Positions 41,606 to 51,407 are shown, counted from the first letter of the stretch. The stretch is 64,000 nucleotides of DNA from Heliobacterium chlorum (GCF_014502795.1 NZ_JACVHF010000017.1:16212-80211); one strand, 5' to 3'. Notes: generated from the sequence alone by a model not told the origin. Made by a program: numbers and translations.

Positions 41606-41638
41606 AACCGCCCACCTCACTAATATCCTGTTATATGC

Positions 41639-41689
41639 AAAAAGCCCTTTTCCAGCGTTAAGGGGCACATACGCCGAAAAGGGCTTTTT
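41639..41689 (-). terminator. Terminator of the PAS hybrid kinase gene
   Basis: AAAAAGCCCTTTTC (41639-41652) and its perfect complement (41676-41689). Read on the minus strand, the stem ends in a T-run. Confidence 0.8.
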
Positions 41690-41753
41690 CACCTTGGGAA
41701 GTCAAAAGACAAAGCTTGCTGTTCGTTATCTCATTCTCTTACGAATGATTATA

Positions 41754-44700
41754 TCATGCCTGCCGATCATTGCCAACGGCGTCTTTCGGTGACCCTTTCG
41801 GACGGTCACTTACTTGTGCCAAAGCGGCCAAGACTTGGACATATTCCGTCTCTAGCCTTTGAAATAATTCTCCGGTACAACCAATATCGCCGGAGCGTCC
41901 GCAAGATTCCATTTGTGCACAGAGGGAGGTGAAAGTCTTAGCTCCGATAGCAGCGCTGGCAGATTTTAAGGCATGGGCATTCTCTTTGATGCCGGTTGAT
42001 TCTCGATGGGCCACGGCAAGATTCAGATGCTCCATCAGATGAGCCGATTCGTCGATGTAGGTGGAAAGGATATCATCAAGCAACTCGTCTAGGTCGGTTT
42101 CTTTTACCCCAAGAACTTGGGCGAGTGAAGCCATGTCGATGACAGCTCTGTGTTCCGGCTTCAACGGCAGCCAATGTTTTAACAAGGCGATCAGCTTTTC
42201 GGGATCGATCGGTTTGCTTATATAATCATCCATGCCGGCATAGAGGCATTTTTCCCGATCCCCCTGCATGGCCAGAGCGGTGATGGCGATGATGGGTACA
42301 TGGCGGGTCGTTTCCGATTCCCAATCGCGGATGACAGCCGTCGTTTCAAAACCATCCATCTCGGGCATATGACAATCCATAAAGATCAGAGCATAGTCCT
42401 GTTTAGCAACGGCGCCAATCGCTTCCAGACCATTGGAGACAGCATGGACGGTCAGTCCTAGTCTTTCTAATAGAGCTGTGGCGAGCCGTTGATTGACCAA
42501 GTTATCTTCCACAAGGAGGATGGGGAGGTCCACATGAAAATAAGTATCGTTGATTCCCAGTTTCTTATCTCGCCACCCCTTGATCTCGGGTGTCTTTTCT
42601 TCTTTAAAAAAGGCGTGAGGCTGAACTGCGATGCGTAAGGGGAGTGTGAACCAGAAAGTAGAACCTTTGCCAGGCACACTGTTCACCCCGATCCGGCCGC
42701 CCATCAATTCGACGAGCCGTTTGGAGATCGCTAATCCGAGACCGGTTCCGCCGAACCGGCGGGATGTAGAACTGTCCGCCTGGGTGAAGGGATGAAAGAG
42801 GCGCTCTTGTACGTCTTTGCTAATCCCGATGCCTGTATCGGTCACGGCAAAGCGGACCCACAGTTCAACGCCATCTTCTGATTCCACCTGAACATCAACA
42901 GTGACGTTGCCATTGTCGGTAAATTTCATAGCGTTGTTGACAAGATTCAACAACACTTGACGTATCCGGTTCGGATCGCCCCAGAGAGGTGGGGTGGATT
43001 GGGACGAAATGTTCGTGGTCAACTCAATGCCTTTTTCTTTTGCCCGGTTGGCAAACAGTTTGGTGACGCTGTGGACAAGTGGAGGCAAGGAAAAATCGAC
43101 CATATGGAGTTCCATCTTTTCGGCTTCCACTTTTGAATAGTCTAGAATATCGTTGATCACATTGAGCAAGACCGTGGCCGATTCCATCACCGCTTCGGCA
43201 TACTCCTGTTGTTCCTTGGACAAGTCCGTATCGAGGAGAAGGTCTGTCATGCCTAAGATGCCGTTCATCGGTGTCCGGATCTCATGGCTCATCATGGCCA
43301 AAAAGTTGCTCTTTGCCTGGCTAGATTCTTCCGCTTTCTTTTTGGCTTTTTGCAGTTCTTCTTCCACCTGTTTTTTATCGGTAATGTCCATGACTAGCCC
43401 GTCGAGACGAATTACTTTTTTGTCGCTGTCAAGGACGGGGATCATGTGATCCCGTACCCAGCGAACAGTTCCATCGTGGCGGATAATGCGATATTCATTG
43501 GCCAAGGGCTGACCGTCTTCGACGAGCGATACCGTTGACATGACCTCTTCAAATTCGTCGGGGTGGATGAATTGCATCCATAGGTCCGGATTTTCCATGA
43601 AGGCTTCCCGAGGAACGCCGTAAATCTTCTCACTGACCGAGGAGAATTGTAGCATTTTCTGATTGGTCGTATCCAAAGACCAGAAAAGAAGATCGAGGTT
43701 TTCAAATACATTGCTCAACTGCTCCCGTGTGGCGAGCAATGTTTCTTCGATACGCCTGCGCTCGGTGATATCGGAAAAGGTCGTTACGACTTGATAGGGG
43801 ATTTCTGAATCGGGTTGACGTAGCGGTTCTGAGTTAATCTGAACCCAAGTGAGCTCGCCTGTCGGCTTATGTACCCCCATAATGACGTTATGACAAGGCT
43901 CCCCTGTTTGTAATGTCACCATGGCTGGATGATCTTCTCCGGGGAAAGGAGAACCGTCTTCATGGATGGCTCTCCAGCGGGGATCGACAGAGGTGCGGCC
44001 TTCCATCTGTTCAACCGTTAGACCTAGGATCTGTTCGGCTGTCCGGTTCGCTCTCACGATGCGGCCGTCGCGGCCCTGCACGACCATCCCTTCAGCCATA
44101 GCCGTTACGATCGAGCGGTAGCTTTCCTCACGGTCCCGCAGGGCTGCTTCCGATTCCATTTGCTTGGTAATATCGAGGGTGGCACCCCGGTAGCCGAGCA
44201 ATTTGTTCCGCTCATCGAAAAAGGGCACCCCGTTGGCACTCAGCCAAATTATTCGTCCTGAAGGTAGTTGCTTGCGAAAAATCAAGTCTCGAAAAGGCCG
44301 TTCTTGTTGAATAGCTTCCCGGATAATCTTATCATAGGCCCAAATATCGTCATGACACATGAAGGATTTAGCACTTTTACCGATCATCTCGTCGGGAGGG
44401 ATTCCCAAGATGTCAATGGTTCGTTCCGATAGGTAGATGTAGCGGCCCTGTAGATCGACTTCCCATATGTACTCGTCAAAGGCGCGAAGGACATCGCGAA
44501 AACGCTGCTCATTTTCTCTCAGTTTTTTTTCCATCTGTTTTAAGTGGGTGATGTCTCGGCCTACGCCGATGATCTCGATGACCTTGCCGTCGAGATCAAA
44601 GATCGGTGAGAGCGAAGTATGATAATATTGTTGTCCTCCAGGGGAAAGAACAGACCACTCATAGACAGTGACCTCGCCGAACAGGCAACGTTCGATAGCG

Positions 44701-44945
44701 TCCTGGTGAATCTGAGCATCCCCTTCACCCAATATCTCTCGATGGGTTTTATGTAAAAAGACATCGTCTGTCAAACCTGTCGCTTGCAACCATCTCCCGT
44801 AGACTCCCGTATGCCGTCCTTCGGGGTCCAACGTAAAAATGACGTCATCCATGGCGTTCAGCAGGGTTTGAAACCGCTGTTCCCGTGCTTGCAAGATCTT
44901 TAAAAGCTCTGAATATTGCTTTTCACTTTGCGCAGACTGGCCCAC
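41754..44945 (-). CDS. Soluble multi-PAS hybrid histidine kinase with receiver and HPt domains
   Basis: 1063 residues, no membrane helix, GTG start after a GGTGG site. Four PAS domains, most with PAC tails (ending near GVGRDITHLK, GATLDITKQM, TTFSDITERR and GLVMDITDKK), are followed by HisKA (His in [13 protein letters not shown]), HATPase (GGTGLGLAIS), a receiver (Asp in LIFMDCHMPEMDG) and a C-terminal HPt domain with the phospho-His in ENAHALKSASAAIGA. It thus contains a full intramolecular phosphorelay, with the output regulator elsewhere. The input signal is cytoplasmic and unknown. Confidence 0.92.
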   Translation of the reverse strand: MGQSAQSEKQYSELLKILQAREQRFQTLLNAMDDVIFTLDPEGRHTGVYGRWLQATGLTDDVFLHKTHREILGEGDAQIHQDAIERCLFGEVTVYEWSVLSPGGQQYYHTSLSPIFDLDGKVIEIIGVGRDITHLKQMEKKLRENEQRFRDVLRAFDEYIWEVDLQGRYIYLSERTIDILGIPPDEMIGKSAKSFMCHDDIWAYDKIIREAIQQERPFRDLIFRKQLPSGRIIWLSANGVPFFDERNKLLGYRGATLDITKQMESEAALRDREESYRSIVTAMAEGMVVQGRDGRIVRANRTAEQILGLTVEQMEGRTSVDPRWRAIHEDGSPFPGEDHPAMVTLQTGEPCHNVIMGVHKPTGELTWVQINSEPLRQPDSEIPYQVVTTFSDITERRRIEETLLATREQLSNVFENLDLLFWSLDTTNQKMLQFSSVSEKIYGVPREAFMENPDLWMQFIHPDEFEEVMSTVSLVEDGQPLANEYRIIRHDGTVRWVRDHMIPVLDSDKKVIRLDGLVMDITDKKQVEEELQKAKKKAEESSQAKSNFLAMMSHEIRTPMNGILGMTDLLLDTDLSKEQQEYAEAVMESATVLLNVINDILDYSKVEAEKMELHMVDFSLPPLVHSVTKLFANRAKEKGIELTTNISSQSTPPLWGDPNRIRQVLLNLVNNAMKFTDNGNVTVDVQVESEDGVELWVRFAVTDTGIGISKDVQERLFHPFTQADSSTSRRFGGTGLGLAISKRLVELMGGRIGVNSVPGKGSTFWFTLPLRIAVQPHAFFKEEKTPEIKGWRDKKLGINDTYFHVDLPILLVEDNLVNQRLATALLERLGLTVHAVSNGLEAIGAVAKQDYALIFMDCHMPEMDGFETTAVIRDWESETTRHVPIIAITALAMQGDREKCLYAGMDDYISKPIDPEKLIALLKHWLPLKPEHRAVIDMASLAQVLGVKETDLDELLDDILSTYIDESAHLMEHLNLAVAHRESTGIKENAHALKSASAAIGAKTFTSLCAQMESCGRSGDIGCTGELFQRLETEYVQVLAALAQVSDRPKGSPKDAVGNDRQA

Positions 44946-45032
44946 TATGAAACCACCGCCTTGAGGTTTCTGTTAAGTTAAATTATACATATTTTTCGGG
45001 ACTGCAGTAGTCCCTGTACGGAGCAGTATAAA

Positions 45033-45066
45033 AATAAAAAAGCCTCAACCACAAGCGGTGAAGGCT
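45033..45066 (-). terminator. Terminator of the M23 peptidase gene
   Basis: AGCCTCAACC (45041-45050) pairs with GGTGAAGGCT (45057-45066) with two mismatches. On the minus strand the stem is followed by a T-rich run (A-run at 45033-45040 on plus). Confidence 0.6.
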
Positions 45067-45085
45067 AAGACCTTTCGTTTGTTTT

Positions 45086-45892
45086 TTACCATAAGCGAAA
45101 AGGGGGATCTTTTCGCTTTTCCACATTCTGCCGGATGACAGGAGAGATGATGGTTGGTTGATAGAGGGTTAAAACGAGCTCAGAGCCGTTGAGTTCATAA
45201 GGAGAAGCGTTGACAACGATCTCGGCAGAGGGGTTATTCGAAGTGAGCCGGGGTGCCGCAGGTAGGGGAGAGGAAGGTAAAGGTTTCTTTGGGGCTTCCT
45301 CAGCCGGGGGAAGGGATGGCGAGAAGGTTAGGCTGATTTTAGGTTCCAACGGATTACGGCTATAAAGGCGCGGCGCCACTTTCGGGGTGTTAGCCGGGAA
45401 GGCATGGATGGCGCGGCGAAGAGCGACTGCAAAGGAAGTTTTCCCGCTAAAAGGTTGTCTGCTCGGAGGGACTCTATTCGTACCGGATGACTCTGCCGCG
45501 GCTAAAAAGGGATAGGGGTTGACCCAGTCTCCTTCAGGACTTCGAATGCCATAATGCAGGTGAGGCGGTGTCGTCCGAGCATTTCCTGTGTTTCCCACAT
45601 AACCCACGATCGTACCGGCGGCGATGCGATCGCCGACGCAAACATCGCCGTAGGCGCTTAAATGAGCGTAGTAATGATAGTTTCCGTCATCGTCGCGGAC
45701 CCCGACTCGGTTACCGCCGATCTCGTTGACGCCGACTTTCTCGACGACACCACCGGTCGTAGCGTAGATGGGGGTTCCCCGAACAGCAAAAATGTCGATG
45801 CCGTCATGGGTGACTGTTTCCTTCCGGGGTGCTCCGAAGGTGTCGGTCAGTGTGGCCCCGGGAATTGGGTTAGGAAGTGCTGTAATATGCAT
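45086..45892 (-). CDS. M23 family (LytM-like) metallopeptidase
   Basis: 268 residues. The N-terminal half (about 10-130) is an M23 zinc peptidase domain: HDGID gives HxxxD, HYYAHLSAYG follows, and PPHLHYGIRSPEG gives HxH, so the zinc site looks complete and the enzyme could cut peptidoglycan cross-bridges. The C-terminal half is proline-rich and low in complexity. No signal peptide or membrane anchor is visible, which is odd for a wall hydrolase; export may be non-classical, or it may act in the mother cell or forespore. Confidence 0.87.
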   Translation of the reverse strand: MHITALPNPIPGATLTDTFGAPRKETVTHDGIDIFAVRGTPIYATTGGVVEKVGVNEIGGNRVGVRDDDGNYHYYAHLSAYGDVCVGDRIAAGTIVGYVGNTGNARTTPPHLHYGIRSPEGDWVNPYPFLAAAESSGTNRVPPSRQPFSGKTSFAVALRRAIHAFPANTPKVAPRLYSRNPLEPKISLTFSPSLPPAEEAPKKPLPSSPLPAAPRLTSNNPSAEIVVNASPYELNGSELVLTLYQPTIISPVIRQNVEKRKDPPFRLW

Positions 45893-46108
45893 CAGGAGAC
45901 CTCCCCGGATCGTTCAGGATTCGTAGATGTTGCCCCGTAATATATATGGTACCATCTCCCCATTTTATGAGGGCATGAAAAGGAATTTATAGGACAGACG
46001 AGAATTCTAAAATGGGCCTGAACGCTTACTTTGTCCATCGTCCTTCTGTATTGCCGTTAGCCGAAGTCGTTTCATTGCATTTGTATTGAATGAAAAGGAT
46101 GTGCAACC

Positions 46109-46759
46109 ATGACCTATAAAGCGGTTCTCTTCGACCTAGACGGCACATTGCTCGACACATTAGATGATTTGGCGAATTCCATGAACAGGGTGTTGGCACA
46201 GGGCGGCTTTCCGACTCATGATGTCGCCTGCTACCGGTACTTCGTCGGTGACGGATTGCTCACGCTCGTCAAGCGAGTACTGCCGGAAGAGTGCCGAGAC
46301 GAGGAAACGGTGCAACGATGTTTCACCGCCATGCAAGCGGAGTATGGCCGGCGGTGGGCCGAACTGACCCGTCCCTACGACGGAATCCCAGAGCTTCTCC
46401 AACAACTTGCCGAACGAGCCATTCCACTCACCATCCTGTCTAACAAGCCTGATGAATGGACACAGATCATGGTGCGGCACTTTTTCCCGCAACAGGCCTT
46501 TCAACTGGTGTACGGACAGCGACCATCGGTACCGAAAAAGCCCGATCCGGCAGGCGCATTGGAAATTGCCGCCGCCCTTGATATTCCGCCGGAACAATTC
46601 CTCTACCTGGGGGACACGAACACGGACATGCAGACGGCCAATAGCGCCGGCATGATGGCTATCGGCGTTCTCTGGGGTTTCCGACCGGCGGAAGAACTTC
46701 TGGCCGCCGGAGCGAAAAAGCTCATCGCCCAACCGAGTGAACTGTTGGCTTATTTCTAG
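46109..46759 (+). CDS. HAD-family phosphatase, phosphoglycolate phosphatase-like
   Basis: 216 residues. HAD motif I is FDLDGTLLDTLDDL, motif II LTILSNKPD, and motifs III/IV lie around PKKPDPAG and YLGDTNTDMQTA. A helical cap follows motif I, as in Gph and PpaX. Likely substrates are 2-phosphoglycolate or other small phosphoesters. The ATG follows AAAAGGATG. The 216-bp region upstream shows no gene. Confidence 0.88.
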   Translation: MTYKAVLFDLDGTLLDTLDDLANSMNRVLAQGGFPTHDVACYRYFVGDGLLTLVKRVLPEECRDEETVQRCFTAMQAEYGRRWAELTRPYDGIPELLQQLAERAIPLTILSNKPDEWTQIMVRHFFPQQAFQLVYGQRPSVPKKPDPAGALEIAAALDIPPEQFLYLGDTNTDMQTANSAGMMAIGVLWGFRPAEELLAAGAKKLIAQPSELLAYF

Positions 46760-46795
46760 ACAGCAAGAGTCAACCTATATGGAACATTTGCAGGG

Positions 46796-46852
46796 AATCG
46801 GGGTGTAATGACGCCGCTGCGCTCAAATTGCTAGCTACGTCACCACACCCCG
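46796..46852 (+). repeat. Palindromic element (copy B) between the phosphatase and peptidase genes
   Basis: CGGGGTGTAATGACG (46799-46813) pairs with CGTCACCACACCCCG (46838-46852) with two mismatches. The left arm and its AATC flank match the element at 25034-25080. No U-tract follows. Confidence 0.5.
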
Positions 46853-46967
46853 AGTGTGCTATGTCTATAGTCCAAACAGGAGTGTCCGATTTGGTAAACC
46901 TGTGGGCACAATTTTCCCATCATTTAGGCGGGTACAAAAGACTTTATATGACAGAGGAGAATTATCG

Positions 46968-48152
46968 ATGCTACTGACCCCTAAAAGTGAACTAGATCGA
47001 AGAATCCATCGTTTACAACAGTTGCTTACTCAAGAAGGCATAGACGGCATGATCATCGTCCAAAATGCCGATCTGTTCTATTTCGCCGGAACCATCCAGC
47101 GTTCTCATCTTTTTATACCTGCCGAGGGCAAGCCGCTGCTTTTCGTCAAGAGAAGTTACGAGCGGGCCAAAGAGGAGTCGGCCCTCAGCGAAATCATCCC
47201 TCTTGATAATCCCAAAGATCTTCCTGCTATGCTGAGTGCTCACGGGCATACCAGCCTAAATACGCTTGGATTCGAACTGGATGTGCTGCCGGCGAGCCAA
47301 TTTTTTCGCTACCAAAAGCTCTTTGCCGGAATCCGGCTTGTTGACGGCAGCTCACTCATTCGAACCGTCCGGGCCATCAAATCGGAGTATGAGATCGGTC
47401 TAATGAAATTAGCCGGTGAACAAAGCCGAGGGGCTTTTGACTATGTATCCCAGTGCTTACAAGCCGGCATAAGCGAACTTGAACTCGCCAGTCAAGTGGA
47501 GGCTTTTTACCGTGCCCAAGGCCATCCCGGTCATGTGCGTACCCGGGGATTCAATATGGATATCGGCTACGGACAGCTATCATCAGGGACAAGCTTGGCC
47601 ATTCCTTCCTTTTTCGAAGGCCCCATCGGCGGTACGGGACTTTCGCCCCTGCTGTCCATGGGCTCGGGAACAAAGATCATCGAACGGGATGAAACGGTCT
47701 TCGTCGATTACGTCGGTATTCGAGAAGGCTATATGGTCGATGCGACGCGGGTGTTTTGCATAGGAAAACTTCCCGACCACCTGGTCCGTGCTCATGGGGT
47801 GTCTATAGAGATTCAACACTTGCTCAAGACCGAGGGCCGACCCGGTGTCACTGGCGGCGAACTCTACGAAAAGGCGGTGGCCCTGGCGAAAAAGCATGGG
47901 CTGAAGGAGCATTTCATGGGCTATGCGGACCAGGTCGCCTTTGTGGGTCACGGCATCGGAATCGAACTGGACGAGTGGCCTGTTATCGCCAAAGGGGTGA
48001 AAACGCCTCTGGAAGCGGGGATGGTCTTCGCCATGGAGCCCAAGTTCGTCTTTCCGGAAGGCGCCGTAGGTTTGGAAGATACCTTTGTTGTGCGGCCGGA
48101 GGGGCTGGAAGCGATAACGGAGTACGAAGAGGGCATCATTTACTTACCCTAA
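46968..48152 (+). CDS. M24 family proline peptidase (Xaa-Pro aminopeptidase/dipeptidase-like)
   Basis: 394 residues from the ATG at 46968, which has AGAGGAGA 8 bases upstream; an in-frame start at 46854 lies inside the palindrome region. A creatinase-like N-terminal domain (1-150) is followed by the pita-bread M24 domain. Metal ligands are seen in DETVFVDYVGIREGYMVDAT (two Asp), VGHGIGIELDE (His), FAMEPKFV (Glu) and VGLEDTFVV (Glu). It removes or splits N-terminal residues before proline. A terminator follows. Confidence 0.9.
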   Translation: MLLTPKSELDRRIHRLQQLLTQEGIDGMIIVQNADLFYFAGTIQRSHLFIPAEGKPLLFVKRSYERAKEESALSEIIPLDNPKDLPAMLSAHGHTSLNTLGFELDVLPASQFFRYQKLFAGIRLVDGSSLIRTVRAIKSEYEIGLMKLAGEQSRGAFDYVSQCLQAGISELELASQVEAFYRAQGHPGHVRTRGFNMDIGYGQLSSGTSLAIPSFFEGPIGGTGLSPLLSMGSGTKIIERDETVFVDYVGIREGYMVDATRVFCIGKLPDHLVRAHGVSIEIQHLLKTEGRPGVTGGELYEKAVALAKKHGLKEHFMGYADQVAFVGHGIGIELDEWPVIAKGVKTPLEAGMVFAMEPKFVFPEGAVGLEDTFVVRPEGLEAITEYEEGIIYLP

Positions 48153-48170
48153 GTGTTGAGGAGAAGAAAG

Positions 48171-48207
48171 AACAGCCATGACCGCATGAAATCGGGTCAT
48201 GGCTGTT
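48171..48207 (+). terminator. Intrinsic terminator after the proline peptidase gene
   Basis: AACAGCCATGACC (48171-48183) pairs perfectly with GGTCATGGCTGTT (48195-48207), followed by TTG. Confidence 0.8.
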
Positions 48208-48264
48208 TTGTCTTCGGTTATGAAGAGTCTATTCCTTGTTTGACGATCGCCGCACTGCCGGAGC

Positions 48265-49038
48265 CTACTCATCGTATAACACTCTTGTCTTAAGGATATA
48301 GGCTACGGAAAGAACGAAAATCACAAACAGATAGGCGGCCAAGTACCAACCATTGAATTTTTGAGCTTGGTACAAGCCGACAGGGAAGTCGATAAAGGCA
48401 TGAAGCAAGACGGCGAGGGGGAGGTAGATCAGCTTTCCTTTCCTGACGCCAGAGAGCACAAAGAGGGACAATGCGATTTGAATCGCTAGAGCGCCTAAAC
48501 GTTCTAAACCTCCGGCGGCGAAAAGGTAAGGCGGCGTATCGAGCAGCAAAGAGCGGGTCTGCTCAAAAGTCTCCGGCGGGAGCTTCTCCCTGAGGGTATA
48601 ATATGTTCCGCTGTTGATCATCTGGCCCAGGATAATCGACTGGACGCTGGCAAAAGCGCCGATCAGGATGGATTCGAGCCCGCCATGACCGATGCCGTAA
48701 GCCATTCCGTCTTTCCAAGCCCACCGGGGTTTTAGCCAAGAGGCAAAGGCAAGATACCGGCCTGTTTCCTCAAAGAGGCCAGCCGCCACGGATTCGTAGA
48801 TGCCGTACCAGAGGGGATTTTTTAAAAAAGCTGCCGTTTGGGGATTTATGGTGAACATATAGACGTGGAGCATTTTTTCGAGCACCTGCGTGTATAAAAA
48901 CCAGACCAAGGCGCCGATGGCAAGGACCTTAAAAGAAAGCTTCTCGCGGATATGAAGGTAAAGAAACAATCCAACCGGCGCCAAGATGGAGATAAGCAAA
49001 GTAGAGGCCATAAAGAAAAAGGACAAGTTGCTGACCAT
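48265..49038 (-). CDS. YhfC family membrane protein (predicted intramembrane metalloprotease)
   Basis: 257 residues with about seven hydrophobic segments. The core motifs EETGR (in AAGLFEETGRYLAF), GIGHGGLES and a late HAFIDFP resemble the Glu/His sites of the CPBP/PrsW-like protease superfamily to which YhfC belongs. The substrate and any activity are unknown. The gene ends 109 bases from the next upstream peptidase gene on the same strand, so an operon is possible. Confidence 0.82.
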   Translation of the reverse strand: MVSNLSFFFMASTLLISILAPVGLFLYLHIREKLSFKVLAIGALVWFLYTQVLEKMLHVYMFTINPQTAAFLKNPLWYGIYESVAAGLFEETGRYLAFASWLKPRWAWKDGMAYGIGHGGLESILIGAFASVQSIILGQMINSGTYYTLREKLPPETFEQTRSLLLDTPPYLFAAGGLERLGALAIQIALSLFVLSGVRKGKLIYLPLAVLLHAFIDFPVGLYQAQKFNGWYLAAYLFVIFVLSVAYILKTRVLYDE

Positions 49039-49146
49039 AGAAGACCTCCCAACCGGGCGAGCCGGAGAAAATCAAAAGTCTTCCCTATGGTTTCGCAAAT
49101 TGTCCAGTCCTTATACCCAGTAGTTCGCAAGGGGTATCGATGATGT

Positions 49147-50205
49147 TTATTGGGCTGATGCGAGAAATTCCGCTTCATATTGCTCCATGGTCATGCCGTA
49201 ACAGGCTTTAAAACTGTTGGGAACCCCTTTTTTGACGGCATCACGGAGGAAGGTACGCAGTTTTTCTTCTCCGTATTTCTTAACCAAAGCGTCCACGGCC
49301 ATGTAATCTTCCCATTCCACATTGTAGTCAGCCCGGAGGATATCTTCCTGGGAGGCTGAGAGCGGCAAGAGACGGCCTTGTTTCGACGCGGTTCGGACCT
49401 GGCTGTTTAAGAGGGACGTCATCTCCCGAGCCATCGCTGGGTTCAGCTTTTTCTGTGCCTGCATGCCCAGTTGCCAGGCGATGCCTTCGTTCATCCAGGT
49501 CGGCAGTTTTTCGCCGATGCCCTCTTCATTGAAGACCACATGGACCAGTTCATGGGTCAGGACGTTGCCTAACATGGACCGGTCTTGCTGGTTATAGAGG
49601 GGAATCCAGACGTCAGAGCCGATGGTAATCCCACCGGTATTCTGGACGATCGATACGATCATGTTCGGGTCGATACCGGCTTGGAGCAACGCTTGGCCGT
49701 AGGTCGTTTTTTGGGAATAGAGAACGATCTCCGTTTGGTCCGAGGGGGTGTGATTCAAGTTGGCCGACAAAATAGGCATGGCTGTGCTTTGGACCAATTG
49801 AGTCGCTGTCTGCAAGATGGAATCGGAGACCCCTCTGTCCCCGGGGGCGATATGAAGCCCGACGGGCGTTTTCTGGGTCCGGGCATCTACGTCGGGATCT
49901 TTGGGACGGGGTAAATGGCGGACGCCAAACTGTTCGGCCAAGCGCCGGGGATCCCTGGCGTGGGCGAGCAAATCCTGGTTGATCTGATTCACATCGTCAA
50001 GGATCTTCGTCAGCCGCTGGTTCAGTTTGTCCTGTGTTTCCTCAGGATTGTTCACAGCGCTTTGCACGAGTTGAGCACCCTCTTGGACGGCTGACTTGAA
50101 CGTTTTTTCAAGATCGAAAAGGCCCTTTGGAGGAAAAAGGTGGTTCTTAGAACCGATATAGATGAAAGCGGCGATAAACAGCATGAGGACGACAAAGCGT
50201 TTCAT
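49147..50205 (-). CDS. Membrane-anchored zinc metallopeptidase-like protein (gluzincin)
   Basis: 352 residues. An N-terminal hydrophobic anchor (about 3-18, no lipobox) is followed by a helical stalk and a metallopeptidase-like domain with LTHELVHVVFN (HExxH) near residue 218 and WMNEGIAWQLG about 20 residues later, the third ligand Glu. This is the peptidase MA-like arrangement. It acts outside the cell membrane. The ATG follows GGAAGGGAAG. The substrate is unknown. Confidence 0.85.
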   Translation of the reverse strand: MKRFVVLMLFIAAFIYIGSKNHLFPPKGLFDLEKTFKSAVQEGAQLVQSAVNNPEETQDKLNQRLTKILDDVNQINQDLLAHARDPRRLAEQFGVRHLPRPKDPDVDARTQKTPVGLHIAPGDRGVSDSILQTATQLVQSTAMPILSANLNHTPSDQTEIVLYSQKTTYGQALLQAGIDPNMIVSIVQNTGGITIGSDVWIPLYNQQDRSMLGNVLTHELVHVVFNEEGIGEKLPTWMNEGIAWQLGMQAQKKLNPAMAREMTSLLNSQVRTASKQGRLLPLSASQEDILRADYNVEWEDYMAVDALVKKYGEEKLRTFLRDAVKKGVPNSFKACYGMTMEQYEAEFLASAQ

Positions 50206-50424
50206 CTGCTTCCCTTCCTTTGTATAGCGATTGGAAATTGTGTAGAATCAGTACATATGGTTCGACTTCTCATAGGGTTCGACTTTGAAAGAAGCGAGTC
50301 CTGCCAAGGTCTGCGCAAAGACGAAAGTAAGATTTTCCGCTAGCTGAGCACAGTAAAACAGTAGAAAAAAATCGCAGCCTAAGCCCTAGGCAAATTATCT
50401 TATAGGTGTCGACTTGATCCACCC

Positions 50425-50557
50425 TTGACAAATGAGCTTTACGAATATAATATCATATTATCCGACTGGAACAGTAAACTATAATATACAGGCTGACCGG
50501 AAAAACTGGAGGCCGAGGACGATTCGCTGAAAAGGGCGATATCTCCTCGGCTTTTTT
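50425..50557 (+). promoter_or_regulatory. Promoter and attenuator-like leader before the PIG-L deacetylase gene
   Basis: TTGACA (50425-50430) with TATAAT/TAATAT at 50446-50453 forms a strong promoter. The leader has a hairpin GGCT-ga-CCGG-AAAAA-CTGG-a-GGCC (50491-50514). Its 3' arm overlaps the 5' arm of a terminator, GCCGAGGA (50512-50519) with TCCTCGGC (50544-50551), an inner TCGC/GCGA stem and a T7 tail. The two hairpins exclude each other. No known riboswitch is recognised; it could also encode a ~100-nt small RNA. The rest of the 50206-50582 gap shows no gene. Confidence 0.55.
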
Positions 50558-50582
50558 TGTGAGAAAGAGAGGCGAATGACCT

Positions 50583-51407
50583 ATGATCCACTCGCGGCGA
50601 CTGATGGCGATTCTAGCTCATCCTGATGATGAATCCTTTTGCATCGGCGGTACTCTAGCCAAATACGCCGATGAAGGCGTCCAGACTACGTTGATCTGCG
50701 CCACTCGCGGCGAGGCCGGAAAATGCGGAGAACCGCCTCTCTGCCGACAAGAGGAATTAGGAGCCTTCCGCGAGGCTGAATTGCGGCAGGCCGCCCAAAT
50801 TTTGAAGATCAATCAGTTGCACTTCCTGCCTTTTCGGGACAAAGAACTGGCCGAGGCAGATGAAGCCGTGATTCTCCCCATGCTGGTCAAACATATTCGC
50901 ACGACCCGTCCTCAGGTGGTCACCACGTTCGGTCCAGACGGCTTGACCTGCCATAGGGATCATGTTGCCATATCTCACTTTGCCACCCGGGCTTATCACT
51001 TAGCCGCCGATCGATCAGCTTATCCGGAATTAGGCGAGCCTTGGCAAGGCGCACAGCTTTACTACACCGGCATGCCCTGCTCCTATGTAGACGCGTTTGG
51101 TGTCCAGCACTGTGTAGCCCGAAAAGACAGCGAAGTGAGCGCCGCCATCCCCGTCGGCGACTATTTGATGACGAAGCGAGCGGCGATTTACTGCCACCGA
51201 ACGCAAAGCAAGTGCATCCGGGAGTTAGAGAGGCTCACTGACTTTTCGACTCGGGACGAGCAGCGGTTGAAGGTCCGCGATTATGAGTACTTTTTTCAGC
51301 CTCAGGGCCTAGAGCGCGGAGCTAAACAGGTCATCCATGATTTGTTTGACCCGGTAACGGGGACAGCAGGAAATGGCACGTACTGGCGCAAGGCCGTAGG
51401 GTATTGA
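50583..51407 (+). CDS. PIG-L/LmbE family deacetylase
   Basis: 274 residues. The zinc motif AHPDDESFCIGG (residues 12-23) and TCHRDHVAIS carry the metal ligands of the GlcNAc-PI de-N-acetylase family, whose members deacetylate N-acetylglucosaminyl conjugates, including bacillithiol precursors (BshB). No bshA or bshC is nearby, so the substrate is open. The next gene starts 36 bases downstream and is probably cotranscribed. Expression likely depends on the upstream attenuator. Confidence 0.88.
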   Translation: MIHSRRLMAILAHPDDESFCIGGTLAKYADEGVQTTLICATRGEAGKCGEPPLCRQEELGAFREAELRQAAQILKINQLHFLPFRDKELAEADEAVILPMLVKHIRTTRPQVVTTFGPDGLTCHRDHVAISHFATRAYHLAADRSAYPELGEPWQGAQLYYTGMPCSYVDAFGVQHCVARKDSEVSAAIPVGDYLMTKRAAIYCHRTQSKCIRELERLTDFSTRDEQRLKVRDYEYFFQPQGLERGAKQVIHDLFDPVTGTAGNGTYWRKAVGY

